Positions 35,236 through 43,867 of a stretch of 64,000 bases of DNA are shown here, piece after piece. The first letter of the stretch is position 1. Each line of letters begins with the position of its first letter. The notes beneath the pieces were generated by a model, which saw only the letters and a list, made by a program, of their open reading frames with translations, was not told the DNA's origin and did not search any database. Where the stretch lies: NCBI RefSeq assembly GCF_002916655.1, contig NZ_PPSM01000066.1, positions 79,507 to 143,506 of the forward strand. Reading direction: 5' to 3'. A program made the position numbers and the translations under genes. This stretch comes from Novosphingobium sp. HII-3 (GTDB lineage Bacteria; Pseudomonadota; Alphaproteobacteria; Sphingomonadales; Sphingomonadaceae).

Positions 35236-36333
35236 ATGAGACAGATCGCAAGTACAGCTCTTGCACGGTCGCTGTTCGCAATGGGAGCGGCAACGCTCGC
35301 GTTGACAGCCGCAGTCGTGAGGGCGGAGGCACCGGCTCCCGAACCCGCCTCGGCGACCGCCAGGGCCACACAGGCAGAACCCTATGTCCGGCCTGACGTG
35401 AAGGCATTCCTGAAGGCTTACAACGCAAGGCCCCAGCCAGCCCTGACGCGGGAAATGCTGATGCAGATACACAAGATGCCGCCCTCCGCGATTGCCGGAA
35501 TGGCACAGCAGGATCTCCCTGTCGGGGACATCACCACGAAGGATGTGACCATGCCGGGGCCAGCGGGGCCGATGGCGCTGCGCATGTTCGATCCCCGCGG
35601 GGAGCGCGAACCGGGGCCTGTGATCGTATTCTATCACGGCGGCGGCTATGTGCTGGGCAGCATCGATACCCACGCGGGACTTGCGGCCGAAATCGCGCGC
35701 CAGCTCGACCTGCCGGTTGTTTCGGTGGAATATCGTCTCGCGCCCGAAAACCCTTGGCCTGCAGCACCGGACGATGGTGAGGCCGCTGCCCGGTGGATCG
35801 CGGCGAACGGCGCGGCATTCGGAAGGCAGTTCAACGGCCTGATCCTCAGCGGCGACAGCGCGGGCGGGAATTTGACGCTCGTCACGGCCGCCGCGCTGCG
35901 GGACAAGCCCGCCGCTCTTCCGGTGGTTATGCAGATACCCATCTATCCGGCAACGGATTTCGCCAAGACGTACCCTTCTGCGACGACCTTCGCATCGGGC
36001 TACCTGCTGGATGACGCCAGCATGACAAACTTCCGGAAGCACTACGCCGCGGATCCCGAAAGCTTGCGCGCGTCTCCCCTTCGCGGAAACCTTGCGGGCC
36101 TGCCCCCGACCGTGCTGGTAACGGCCGGGCTCGATCCGCTACGCGACCAGGGCAGGGCCTACGCGGCCAAGCTCGTCGACGCCGGCGTGTCCACCGCGTA
36201 TTATGAGGGGCACGGGCTGATTCACGGCTTCGCCAGCTTCCGCAAGGTGATCCCCTCGGCACAGGCTGACACCCTGGCATTCCTGCGCGTGGCAAAAGCC
36301 ATGCTGGATGAGCAAGCGGCCTTGCCGAAGTGA
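35236..36333 (+). CDS. Exported alpha/beta hydrolase (HSL-type esterase)
   Basis: This roughly 365-residue esterase of the hormone-sensitive-lipase branch has a signal peptide (cleavage near VVRAEA, about residue 31). The oxyanion motif HGGG is at 134-137 and the triad is Ser208 (GDSAGG), Asp300 (GLDPLRD) and His330 (GLIHGF). ATG 35236 is chosen because AAGGGGAGG sits at proper spacing; ATG 35230 would abut that site and TTG 35182 is unlikely. It probably releases an acid or alcohol in the periplasm for the catabolic genes nearby. Confidence 0.88.
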   Translation: MRQIASTALARSLFAMGAATLALTAAVVRAEAPAPEPASATARATQAEPYVRPDVKAFLKAYNARPQPALTREMLMQIHKMPPSAIAGMAQQDLPVGDITTKDVTMPGPAGPMALRMFDPRGEREPGPVIVFYHGGGYVLGSIDTHAGLAAEIARQLDLPVVSVEYRLAPENPWPAAPDDGEAAARWIAANGAAFGRQFNGLILSGDSAGGNLTLVTAAALRDKPAALPVVMQIPIYPATDFAKTYPSATTFASGYLLDDASMTNFRKHYAADPESLRASPLRGNLAGLPPTVLVTAGLDPLRDQGRAYAAKLVDAGVSTAYYEGHGLIHGFASFRKVIPSAQADTLAFLRVAKAMLDEQAALPK

Positions 36334-36386
36334 CAAGGGTGGTAGCCCGGCGTCACACCGCGCCGTTCTAACGCTGTGCTGAGCGT

Positions 36387-37436
36387 TCAGGCACTGGCGC
36401 GGAACTGCTGCGGGGTGAGGCCGGTCCACCGCTTGAACGCCCGTCCGAAGCTGGTCTGCTCCCCGTAGCCCAGCCGGTCGGCGATTTCATCGAGCGACAG
36501 GCGCTTTTCGGCAAGGTGGCTTTTCGCCAGACTTTCCCGCTGGCTCTCGACCAGTTCGGAGAACTTCGCCCCTTCGGCGGCAAGCCGCGACTGGAGGGTG
36601 CGTACTGACATTCCCGTTTTCTCGGCACAGCGCTCGATCGAACAGGATCCCGTAGCAAGCGCCCCGCGAATGTAGCTGCATACCCTCTCCATGATCGAAG
36701 GGCTGTGCGCGGATTTGACCCGTTGCAGATAGGAGCCCAGCAGGCGGTACAGCAGGCGGTTGGCGCTTGGCACCGGCTGTTCGAGCGCCTGAACCGGAAA
36801 GGCTATCGCGTTGCGGTTGGCGCGTCTGTGAATGCGGCAGCCAAGTGTCTTCTCGATCTCGGGAAGATCGGTGGCGCGCGGATCGGCTGACAGGCTCACC
36901 CAGCTCGGCTTGAACGCCGGACCTCCCATCGACTGCAGCAACTTGGCGTTGAGCAGGGCGGCTTGATAGTTGGCCTGCTCGTTGACCCCGATATCGGTGT
37001 TTACTAGCCACGTCAGTTCAGCCGTCTCGCGCCCTTCTATGAGGACCACCTCGCAGTCCGGTGCGTGGACGACGGGAAGGAAGTCGATCAGGCACCGAAT
37101 GCCGGCACGCACCGTCGGGGCCGAGCGGCATAGGGCGGTGACGCAGCCGAAGACTTCGGGGTCCTGTGTGGCGGCGATGTGGAGGCCGAACAGCGGATCG
37201 TCGAACAGGACGCTGCAGTACTCGAGCGTGTCGGCCAGTTGCTGTGGGGCGATGAGGCTTTCGGGATCGGTGAGTACCCGCGCCTCCATCCCATGGCGTT
37301 CGACGATCCCACGCGCGTCCCGACCCCGGCTGCGGACAAAGCCTGCAAGTCCCGAGAAGTTGGCAGCCCGCACCTGCCCACCCGCGGGCGCTACGTCGAG
37401 TGGTCCATCCAGGCTGAAGAAGCTGTCCTGACCCAT
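36387..37436 (-). CDS. AraC family regulator (arabinose-binding-like N-domain)
   Basis: This 349-residue regulator has an N-terminal effector domain of the Arabinose_bd type (about 15-200: ESLIAPQQLADTLEYC, DPLFGLHIA) and a C-terminal AraC double HTH (about 245-349: EKTGMSVRTLQSRLAAEGAKF, DEIADRLGYGEQTSFGRAFKRWTGLTP is split across the second HTH). ATG 37436 follows AAGGGGAGG; an in-frame ATG at 37454 overlaps that site. It diverges from the crotonase gene at 37643 and probably controls it. Confidence 0.88.
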   Translation of the reverse strand: MGQDSFFSLDGPLDVAPAGGQVRAANFSGLAGFVRSRGRDARGIVERHGMEARVLTDPESLIAPQQLADTLEYCSVLFDDPLFGLHIAATQDPEVFGCVTALCRSAPTVRAGIRCLIDFLPVVHAPDCEVVLIEGRETAELTWLVNTDIGVNEQANYQAALLNAKLLQSMGGPAFKPSWVSLSADPRATDLPEIEKTLGCRIHRRANRNAIAFPVQALEQPVPSANRLLYRLLGSYLQRVKSAHSPSIMERVCSYIRGALATGSCSIERCAEKTGMSVRTLQSRLAAEGAKFSELVESQRESLAKSHLAEKRLSLDEIADRLGYGEQTSFGRAFKRWTGLTPQQFRASA

Positions 37437-37642
37437 GGTCCTCCCCTTGATCATTCGGGCGAATCTGCCGGCGCGCTGTCCGCCTCACGCTTGGTCGCGC
37501 CTGCACGGCAGCACCGCGCGCGTTCAATATCGAGGGCGTCGCGCGTAATGCCAATACCCCCCGGCTTGCCTGTGGCAGCAGGAGACAAAGCACAGCGCTG
37601 CCAATCGCGACGGCGCAGACCATGAGCGGGGGAGGATTATTC
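37437..37642. promoter_or_regulatory. 206-bp divergent region between AraC regulator and crotonase
   Basis: This shared control region lies between two divergently transcribed genes. A GGGGGAGG ribosome site precedes the crotonase start, and a matching AGGGGAGG site precedes the regulator. No clear inverted or direct operator repeat was found by eye. Confidence 0.35.
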
Positions 37643-38614
37643 ATGACGACAATCGGCGATCACAAGAAGGCGGCGGAAGACCACATTCGCTACGAAAAGG
37701 ACCCGAAGACAAAGATCGCCACGATCACCTTCAGCCGTCTGGACAAACACAACACCGCGACCATCGGCATGCGGGCGCGCTTCGGAGAGCTGGTGTTCGG
37801 CGCCAACATCGACGACGACGTCAAAGTGCTGGTCATTCGCGGCGAAGGCGACAATCTGGGCAGCGGTGGAGACCTGGACGAGCACGGCGATCTTTACCTC
37901 AACCCGAAGCCCGGTGACGGTTTCCTCGTGGACATGGAAATCGAAGATGCGGCCGTGAAGTATCCGCCGCCGGGTTCCTTTCGCTATCTTCACGGCCTCA
38001 CGGACTTCTACGCAAAGGCCCGATCAGGCAACCGGCCGCTTCAGGAATTCAAGAAGATCTCGATCGTGGAAGCGAAGGGCTATTGCTACGGCTGGCATTT
38101 CTACCAGTGCGCCGATGCGGACCTGATCGTCTCGTCAGACGACGCGCTGTTCGGGCATCCCTCGTTCCGCTACGCCGGCTGGGGTCCACGCATGTGGCAG
38201 TGGCTCGAGATGGTGGGGTTGCGCCGCTTCTCGGAGATGCTGTTTACCGGGCGCCCCTTTACGGCTGACGAGATGCTGAACTGCAACTTCGTAAACTCGG
38301 TGGTGCCGCGGGACAAGCTTGAGGCCGAAACAGCCAAGTACGCGCACGCGTGCTCGATCACCCGGCCGACCGATGTTGTGGTCGCTCAGAAAACCTTCAT
38401 CGAGGCGTACAAGCAGTACCGTGGCGAATACATGGGCAGCCTTCTCACGGGATGGCTGGAGGGCATGCTGCCGTTGATGAAGGACGATGGCGCCGACGAC
38501 GTCAATCTCGGCAAGGAGGGAACCTTCCGGCAGGGGATCGGCAAGGTCGTCAAGAATCACGACCTGAACTATCCTCCCGAGTGGCGCCTGTCGAAAAAGG
38601 GCCGGGAAGGATAA
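37643..38614 (+). CDS. Atypical crotonase-superfamily protein
   Basis: This 323-residue protein has the crotonase fold: oxyanion-hole loop LGSGGDLDEH and the second loop GYCYGWHFYQCADADL, then a C-terminal helical region ending LNYPPEWRLSKK. The positions of the two catalytic glutamates of enoyl-CoA hydratase are occupied by Tyr (in GWHFYQ) and Ser (in FGHPSF), so it is not a standard hydratase. A roughly 40-residue insertion with many Tyr and Pro follows the first loop, making it longer than usual. ATG 37643 follows GGGGGAGG. It may be a ring-opening hydrolase or dehydratase; its function is unassigned. Confidence 0.82.
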   Translation: MTTIGDHKKAAEDHIRYEKDPKTKIATITFSRLDKHNTATIGMRARFGELVFGANIDDDVKVLVIRGEGDNLGSGGDLDEHGDLYLNPKPGDGFLVDMEIEDAAVKYPPPGSFRYLHGLTDFYAKARSGNRPLQEFKKISIVEAKGYCYGWHFYQCADADLIVSSDDALFGHPSFRYAGWGPRMWQWLEMVGLRRFSEMLFTGRPFTADEMLNCNFVNSVVPRDKLEAETAKYAHACSITRPTDVVVAQKTFIEAYKQYRGEYMGSLLTGWLEGMLPLMKDDGADDVNLGKEGTFRQGIGKVVKNHDLNYPPEWRLSKKGREG

Positions 38615-38638
38615 CGCCCGGGCGATGGCATCTACAAC

Positions 38639-38700
38639 GCGCGCAATGCGGATCGATTTGCGCGCAATGTAGGGTAGCTTCGTGAACGGTTGCTACGAAG
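38639..38700 (+). promoter_or_regulatory. Direct and inverted repeats upstream of AraC-type gene
   Basis: A 10-bp direct repeat GCGCGCAATG occurs at 38639-38648 and 38660-38669, 21 bases apart start to start (two helical turns), the geometry favoured by AraC-family proteins. It is followed by an inverted repeat CTTCGT (38678-38683) and ACGAAG (38695-38700). The element lies between the crotonase stop and the AraC-type gene at 38794. Confidence 0.5.
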
Positions 38701-38793
38701 TAGTCCGATAGGACCGACAAGAGTCGGCCAAGTCAGGTTCGGGGATCACGCCGTTAAGGAAAGCGTCTTGATTTCCGCAAATGGGAGAGAACC

Positions 38794-39828
38794 ATGGCAG
38801 AGACTCTGTTCGCTCTAGACAAGCGCAACTATCGCGATTGCCAGGCGGTGTTCCGGGGCAAGCGGGATCAGGAGTATTACCTCGGTGACTTCTGGATCGA
38901 AGATGGATCGTCCATTGACGTCCGCTCCGAGCGCAAAGGCGTTGGGGCGATCTCCATCATACGCCAGCGGTCCGCAGCGAAGCTGTTCTTCCGCCGTACG
39001 CGCCAGCACATCCGCGAAGACGCGACGGACCTTTCTGTCCTCTGGTTCGTGAAGCGTGGCGAACTCGCCTTCTCCAACCAGTGCGGCAACAAGGTGGCCG
39101 GGCCGGGTGACTTCATCATCACCCGCTCCATGTCCCCGTTCTTCATGGAGTGCCGGCCAGGCGCGGACGGCACGCATGAAGTGCTGCATGTGACAGTACC
39201 CACTCACATTCTGCGCGGCTTCGTGTGCCAGGACTTCAGCACCGGCCTGTTCATGGCGATGGAACGTGCCGAACTGGCGCTTGCCGAGAACCTGTTGACG
39301 GAAGTGTTCTCCGACAATGGCAGCATCGGGGACACGTCCTCGCGCCTTCTGGTCGAAACAGCGTTCGGCCTGATCGGCAACGCGATCCGCGAAACAGAGG
39401 AGATGCAGCCTGTCCGGCGGTCGATCGCTGATCGACGACTGGAGGAGGTGCTTCGCTTCATCGAGATTCACCTCTCCGATCCCCAACTCTCGACCGCGAT
39501 GGTGGCGAAAGGTTGCGGAATCAGCCCACGCTACCTCTCGTTTCTTCTGCGGCTGCGGGAAACGTCCTTTTCCGAACTCGTCTGGGAGCAGCGCTTGGCG
39601 AAGGCGAAGGCATGGCTTTCCAGTTCCGATCCCCGCGATATCTCCATCAGCGAGATCGCGTATGGTGTCGGCTTCAAGAGCCCAGCGCATTTCAGTCGTA
39701 TGTTCAAGCGGGTTTTCGGTGCCAACCCCCGAGAGTATCGGGGCGACGCAGGAGCCGAGGAGCAGATGCACCTGACCGCGCCCGAACCTTACCTCGATTA
39801 CGTGGGGAGCAGCAGCCTCCTGCAATGA
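38794..39828 (+). CDS. AraC family regulator (AraC-binding-like domain)
   Basis: This 344-residue regulator has an N-terminal cupin-like sensing domain (about 25-210: RTRQHIREDATDLSVLWFVKRGEL, GPGDFIITRSMSPFFME) and a C-terminal AraC HTH (about 225-325: VAKGCGISPRYLSFLLRL, ISEIAYGVGFKSPAHFSRMF in two parts). GGGAGAGAACC precedes the ATG. Its 179-bp upstream region has paired repeats that could be its own sites. Neighbouring crotonase, dimeric-barrel and flavodoxin genes are possible targets. Confidence 0.9.
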   Translation: MAETLFALDKRNYRDCQAVFRGKRDQEYYLGDFWIEDGSSIDVRSERKGVGAISIIRQRSAAKLFFRRTRQHIREDATDLSVLWFVKRGELAFSNQCGNKVAGPGDFIITRSMSPFFMECRPGADGTHEVLHVTVPTHILRGFVCQDFSTGLFMAMERAELALAENLLTEVFSDNGSIGDTSSRLLVETAFGLIGNAIRETEEMQPVRRSIADRRLEEVLRFIEIHLSDPQLSTAMVAKGCGISPRYLSFLLRLRETSFSELVWEQRLAKAKAWLSSSDPRDISISEIAYGVGFKSPAHFSRMFKRVFGANPREYRGDAGAEEQMHLTAPEPYLDYVGSSSLLQ

Positions 39829-39926
39829 GGACGGCCGGGCGATGCTTTGGCGCCCAGAGATAGTGCTCACTTGCATCGGCCAGAATGACGGCCAATCCTT
39901 TCGCCCGGCAAATGACGGAGAGATGC

Positions 39927-40259
39927 ATGAAGATGAAACTCGTGGCGCTGACTCGCCCCAATCCCGGCCGCGAGGCGGAATATCACGAATGGTACGATAC
40001 GAAGCACCTTCCGGAACTGGTGAACAAGTTCGGGATGGCAGGCGCTCAGCGTTACAAGCTAGCCGCGCGCCTCATGGGCAACGACACCAACGAGTACCTC
40101 GCCATCTATGACATCGAGGCCGAAGACCCGATGGCACTGCTTGGGGCGATCGGTGCGGCCTCGCAGGCGGGGGAACTCACGCAGAGCGACGCACAGGATT
40201 TCGGCACGTGCTACACGGCACTGTTCACCGAGCACGGCGAACGCGTGGTTCCTGCCTGA
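39927..40259 (+). CDS. Dimeric alpha-beta barrel (EthD-like) small protein
   Basis: This roughly 110-residue protein has the ferredoxin-like barrel pattern of EthD/DUF4286-type proteins: KLVALTRPNPG, EYHEWYDTKHLPELV, then a YLAIYDIE strand. Such proteins often accompany catabolic oxidoreductases, but no reaction can be assigned. ATG 39927 follows GACGGAGAG; ATG 39933 is an equal alternative. It is 98 bases after the AraC gene and converges with the flavodoxin gene. Confidence 0.72.
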   Translation: MKMKLVALTRPNPGREAEYHEWYDTKHLPELVNKFGMAGAQRYKLAARLMGNDTNEYLAIYDIEAEDPMALLGAIGAASQAGELTQSDAQDFGTCYTALFTEHGERVVPA

Positions 40260-40262
40260 GGA

Positions 40263-40877
40263 TCACGCCTGCGGCGGATAAGGTGCGCCTGCCAACAGAC
40301 TGGCAAGGTGCGCCGCATTCGCCGCCACCTTCCTGGCCGTATCGGCGACCTTCTCGGGTGTCGTGTCGAGATCCTTGAAGTCGGTGGATCCCATCGCCTC
40401 CCCGACCCAGTAGCACGCGGCGACGGCCGGTATCGTCCAGCCGACGTCATTGAGAGCCTGGAATAATTGGGCGGAGGAGAAGTGCGCTCCGTCCTCGTTC
40501 CCCACGATGGCGGCGACGGCGACTTTGCCAAAGCTGGGCATGTGGCCTTCGTCGTCCGTCTCCGACAGGAATGCGTCCATCCGCTCCAGCACGCGCTTGG
40601 CTATGCTGCCGATCTGGCCCATCCAGATTGGTCCGCCAAAGATCAGAATGTCATGTTCAAGGATTTTGCGCCGAAGGTCCGGCCAGGCGTCGCCGGCCCC
40701 TTCGTCGGATGACACGCCGGGCTTGATGTCCAGAGAGGCCACTCTGACGGTGTCGCTGACCTCCACGCCGCGTTTCACGAACGCGTCACGCAGCACCTCG
40801 ATCATTGCGTCCGTCGAGGATACTTCGGCGGTATCCGCCTTGAGGGTGCAGTTAAGCGGCAGCGCCTTGAGCGGCAT
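40263..40877 (-). CDS. Flavodoxin-like NAD(P)H-dependent FMN reductase family protein
   Basis: This 204-residue flavodoxin-fold protein has the N-terminal phosphate loop region (LNCTLKADTAEVSST), the isoalloxazine loop FGGPIWMGQIGSIAKRVLERMD and a later AAIVGNEDGAH. These are the marks of the flavodoxin family that includes NAD(P)H-quinone/FMN reductases. Lengths and motifs fit a soluble reductase. It is the downstream gene of a reverse pair with the crotonase at 40951, 73 bases away. Confidence 0.8.
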   Translation of the reverse strand: MPLKALPLNCTLKADTAEVSSTDAMIEVLRDAFVKRGVEVSDTVRVASLDIKPGVSSDEGAGDAWPDLRRKILEHDILIFGGPIWMGQIGSIAKRVLERMDAFLSETDDEGHMPSFGKVAVAAIVGNEDGAHFSSAQLFQALNDVGWTIPAVAACYWVGEAMGSTDFKDLDTTPEKVADTARKVAANAAHLASLLAGAPYPPQA

Positions 40878-40950
40878 GAACGGGTCTCCGGGAGTGGGGG
40901 TACTCGCCTCAAACCCGTGGGCACGGATTAAGTTGCTGGCAGGCTGCTCC

Positions 40951-41760
40951 TCATCGACCGATGAACCTGGGCTTGCGCTTTTCCTTCAGTGCCTGGATGC
41001 CCTCCCGGTGGTCGGCCGTACGGACGGACACGCTTTCATAAGCGATTCCTGCGTCCATCACCGCTGTCGCCAGACGCTTCAGTTCCAGATTGGTCAGGAT
41101 CTTGGTGGCCCGGATCGCCACCATCGCTCCCTCCAGAAGCCTGCTGCAGAAAGCATCGACCCTCGCATCCAGTTCAGCCGCGGGCACGCACTCGTTGATC
41201 AGGCCGATCTCCGCCGCCTTTGCCGCGGTAAGCAGTTCGCCCGTCAGCAGGTATTGCTTGGCCCGGGTGAGGCCGATGCGCTGGGCCCAGATCACAGCGC
41301 CGCCGTCTCCGGCCACAAGCCCGAGGCCGACGTGCGGATCCCCGATCTTTGCCCCTTCCGCCGCGAAGATCACATCGCATAGCAGCGCCAGGGTAGCCCC
41401 CAGGCCTACGGCATGGCCGTTCATGCGGCAGACGACCGGCTTGTCGATGTCAAGCAAAGTGGTCACGATCCGCTTCGCCACCCGCGTCTCGTGATCGAAC
41501 AGGTGCGGGTTCCTGGCGTTGTGCTCGATATGGTCGAGGTCCCCCCCGGCAGAGAAGGCGCGACCCGCGCCGGTAAGCACGATGACATCTGATCCGGTGT
41601 CCACCTGGGCGAACCACATGGCCTCGGCAAGATCGTCGTGAAGCTGGAGATTGACCGCGTTCAGCGCTTCGGCCCGGTTCAGCGTGATGCGCAGCAGCCG
41701 CCCTTCACGTTCCATGCCGATGGTCTGCAGATCGAGCAGGGCAGGCGCGGCGTCAGTCAT
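40951..41760 (-). CDS. Atypical enoyl-CoA hydratase/isomerase family protein
   Basis: This 269-residue crotonase has the first oxyanion loop FSAGGDLDHI and the second GHAVGLGATLALLCDVI. The two catalytic glutamates of hydratases are replaced by Thr (GLGATLA) and His (GDPHVGLG), and VAGDGGAV supplies an Asp nearby. It is thus a crotonase with another chemistry (isomerase, ring-opening hydrolase or dehalogenase-like). It diverges from the KstD-like gene at 41944, with a 183-bp control region between them. Confidence 0.85.
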   Translation of the reverse strand: MTDAAPALLDLQTIGMEREGRLLRITLNRAEALNAVNLQLHDDLAEAMWFAQVDTGSDVIVLTGAGRAFSAGGDLDHIEHNARNPHLFDHETRVAKRIVTTLLDIDKPVVCRMNGHAVGLGATLALLCDVIFAAEGAKIGDPHVGLGLVAGDGGAVIWAQRIGLTRAKQYLLTGELLTAAKAAEIGLINECVPAAELDARVDAFCSRLLEGAMVAIRATKILTNLELKRLATAVMDAGIAYESVSVRTADHREGIQALKEKRKPRFIGR

Positions 41761-41943
41761 CGTGTCTCTCCTCTTGCATGTGTCTTAGGAGGTGCGGCGC
41801 GCTCGGGCACTTGAAACCTTCGTCAGGGCACAACCCTTCGCTCCGGCGAAACCTGCGCGGCGCGCGTTGCCAAATGGGAGGAAGTCCGATCTACCTTGCC
41901 GGGCGCACGCGCGACAGCGCGGCTGGTGGGAGAGGGAAGGCCG
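41761..41943. promoter_or_regulatory. 183-bp divergent region between crotonase and KstD-like gene
   Basis: This shared intergenic region contains a GAGAGGAAGG ribosome site just before the flavoprotein start and GAGGAGAGAC on the reverse strand before the crotonase. No strong repeat was noticed. Confidence 0.3.
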
Positions 41944-43638
41944 ATGACACAGCTGTTCGACGAGACATTCGACTGGGTAGTCGTGGGCAGCGGAGCCGGC
42001 TCGATGGCATCCGCCCTGCTCATGAAGCAGGCCGGCAAGTCAGTCGTTATTCTGGAAAAGGCGGAATGGGTCGGTGGCACGACCTGCAAATCCGGCGGTG
42101 TAATGTGGATACCGGGCAACCGGTTCATGGATGCCGGCGAAGACAGTCTGGAGCAGGCTTGCCGCTATCTGGATGCCGTCGTGCCGGATGGTCCGGATTC
42201 GCCTGGCACCAGTCCGCAGCGCCGCCGCGCCTATGCGGTGGAGGCTCCCAGGATGCTGGACTTCATCATCGCCCAGGGTGTCCGGATGGAGCGTGGCTCA
42301 CGGTTCTGGCCTGACTACTATGATGAGCTTCCCGGTGGGGTGAAGACCAGCCGCACCGTCACCGCAGTACCGTTCGACAAGAACGAACTGGGCAAGGAGT
42401 GGGCTGCAAAGCTGCGCAAGGGTTTCCTCGAGGTGCCGGCGCGTCTCGATGACGGCATGAAGCTGCCATTCATGAAACATTCCTGGGAGATCAAGAAGAC
42501 CTTCGTCAAAATCGCGCTCAAGCTCGTCGCCGGCAAGCTGACGGGGAAACACTGGGTCACGGCTGGCGCGGCGCTCCAGGGGCGGATGCTCCAGGCCGTG
42601 CTGCAGAAGGAAGCCGCCGACATCCGCGTGAATTCACCGGTCAGCGAAGTCGTCATGGATGATGGCCGTGCTGCGGGGGTGGTTACAGTAAGAGACGGGC
42701 GGCCCTGGCGTATCGGTGCCCGGCTGGGCATACTGATGAACGCGGGCGGCTTTTCCATGAATCAGGCAATGCGCGACAGGTACATGCCGGGCACGCAGTC
42801 GAAGTGGTCGAACGGGATTGAAACCGACACCGGCGACATGCACCGGGAGCTTGAACGCCAAGGCGCCAGGCTTGCCCAGATGGACCAGATGGTCGGTTTC
42901 CAGATGACCGAGGCTCCGGGCTGGGACACCGACTACGTGAAGCCGGGCACGCAGAGCACGACCGCCAAGCCTCACGCCATCCAGGTCGACCAGTCGGGCG
43001 TGCGGTACATGAACGAGGGCGGATCTTACGAAGAGTTCTGCGAGACCATGCTCGTGCGCAACCACACGGTGCCGGCGATCCCGAGTTGGGCGATCCTCGA
43101 CCAGCAGTACATGGACAAGTACGCCGTTGCCGGAAAAGGCATGGCGAAGAAGAACATGGACAAATGGTTGGCGTCAGGATGGATGCGCCGGGCCGACGAT
43201 GTCCGGGCGCTCGCGGAACAGATCGGCGTGCCGGCGGATGCGCTCGAGGGGACAGTCTCCCGTTGGAATGGCTTCGTCCGGGGCGGGAGGGATGAGGATT
43301 TTCAGCGCGGCGAGCGTGCTTATGACAACTTTCTGGGAGATCCGTTCTTCACTGAAGGGCCGAACAAGTCGATGGGCACGATCGAGAAGGGTCCGTTCTA
43401 CGCGTTTCCGGTCTACCCAGGGGACGTCGGCACATATGGCGGCGTGGTCTGCGACTGCGACTCGCGTGTGCTGCGCGAAGACGGCTCCGTGATCGAGGGA
43501 CTATACGCCTGCGGCGTCACGACGGCTTCCCCGATGGGCCGCGTGTATCCGGGTGCCGGGGCGAGCGTCGGGCCATCCATGACCTTCGGCTGGATCGCCG
43601 CGAAACATGCCGCAGGTCTGGGAAACCAGATGCTGTAG
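41944..43638 (+). CDS. FAD-dependent dehydrogenase, 3-ketosteroid dehydrogenase-like
   Basis: This 564-residue flavoprotein belongs to the fumarate reductase/KstD family. The FAD dinucleotide fold VVVGSGAGSMASALL and LEKAEWVGGTTCKSGG are at the start, and the C-terminal FAD segment YPGDVGTYGG, GLYACGVTTASPMGRVYPGAGAS closes the protein. The Tyr and Gly in FPVYPGDVG match the KstD active-site strand. ATG 41944 avoids an unlikely earlier start. It should introduce a double bond next to a ketone in a ring; a steroid substrate is possible but not proven. Confidence 0.87.
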   Translation: MTQLFDETFDWVVVGSGAGSMASALLMKQAGKSVVILEKAEWVGGTTCKSGGVMWIPGNRFMDAGEDSLEQACRYLDAVVPDGPDSPGTSPQRRRAYAVEAPRMLDFIIAQGVRMERGSRFWPDYYDELPGGVKTSRTVTAVPFDKNELGKEWAAKLRKGFLEVPARLDDGMKLPFMKHSWEIKKTFVKIALKLVAGKLTGKHWVTAGAALQGRMLQAVLQKEAADIRVNSPVSEVVMDDGRAAGVVTVRDGRPWRIGARLGILMNAGGFSMNQAMRDRYMPGTQSKWSNGIETDTGDMHRELERQGARLAQMDQMVGFQMTEAPGWDTDYVKPGTQSTTAKPHAIQVDQSGVRYMNEGGSYEEFCETMLVRNHTVPAIPSWAILDQQYMDKYAVAGKGMAKKNMDKWLASGWMRRADDVRALAEQIGVPADALEGTVSRWNGFVRGGRDEDFQRGERAYDNFLGDPFFTEGPNKSMGTIEKGPFYAFPVYPGDVGTYGGVVCDCDSRVLREDGSVIEGLYACGVTTASPMGRVYPGAGASVGPSMTFGWIAAKHAAGLGNQML

Positions 43639-43867
43639 ATCGCGGAGACTGCCGTGTGCCGGTGCATAGGGCACGCCGGTGTGAGTGTCTGAAGCGTTTC
43701 GGGACGCGGCGTGACGTGAAGAGATGAAGTCAAGCCGCCGCAGTGATCGGGCGGAAGCAACCGGACGGGCGATACCGCAGGGGCGGTCCGACTTGTCCTT
43801 GCCAGCGGCCCTTCGCTTGAACCAATGTTTCGCCAGCCCAGCACCGACAGTCGCTCGGAGAGGAACC
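43639..43867. other. 229-bp gap before the E1 genes
   Basis: This gap holds no credible gene. It includes an imperfect GC-rich hairpin near 43660-43685 (GTGC and GCAC arms) and a GGAGAGGAACC ribosome site before the E1 alpha start. It may carry the promoter of the E1 pair. Confidence 0.35.
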
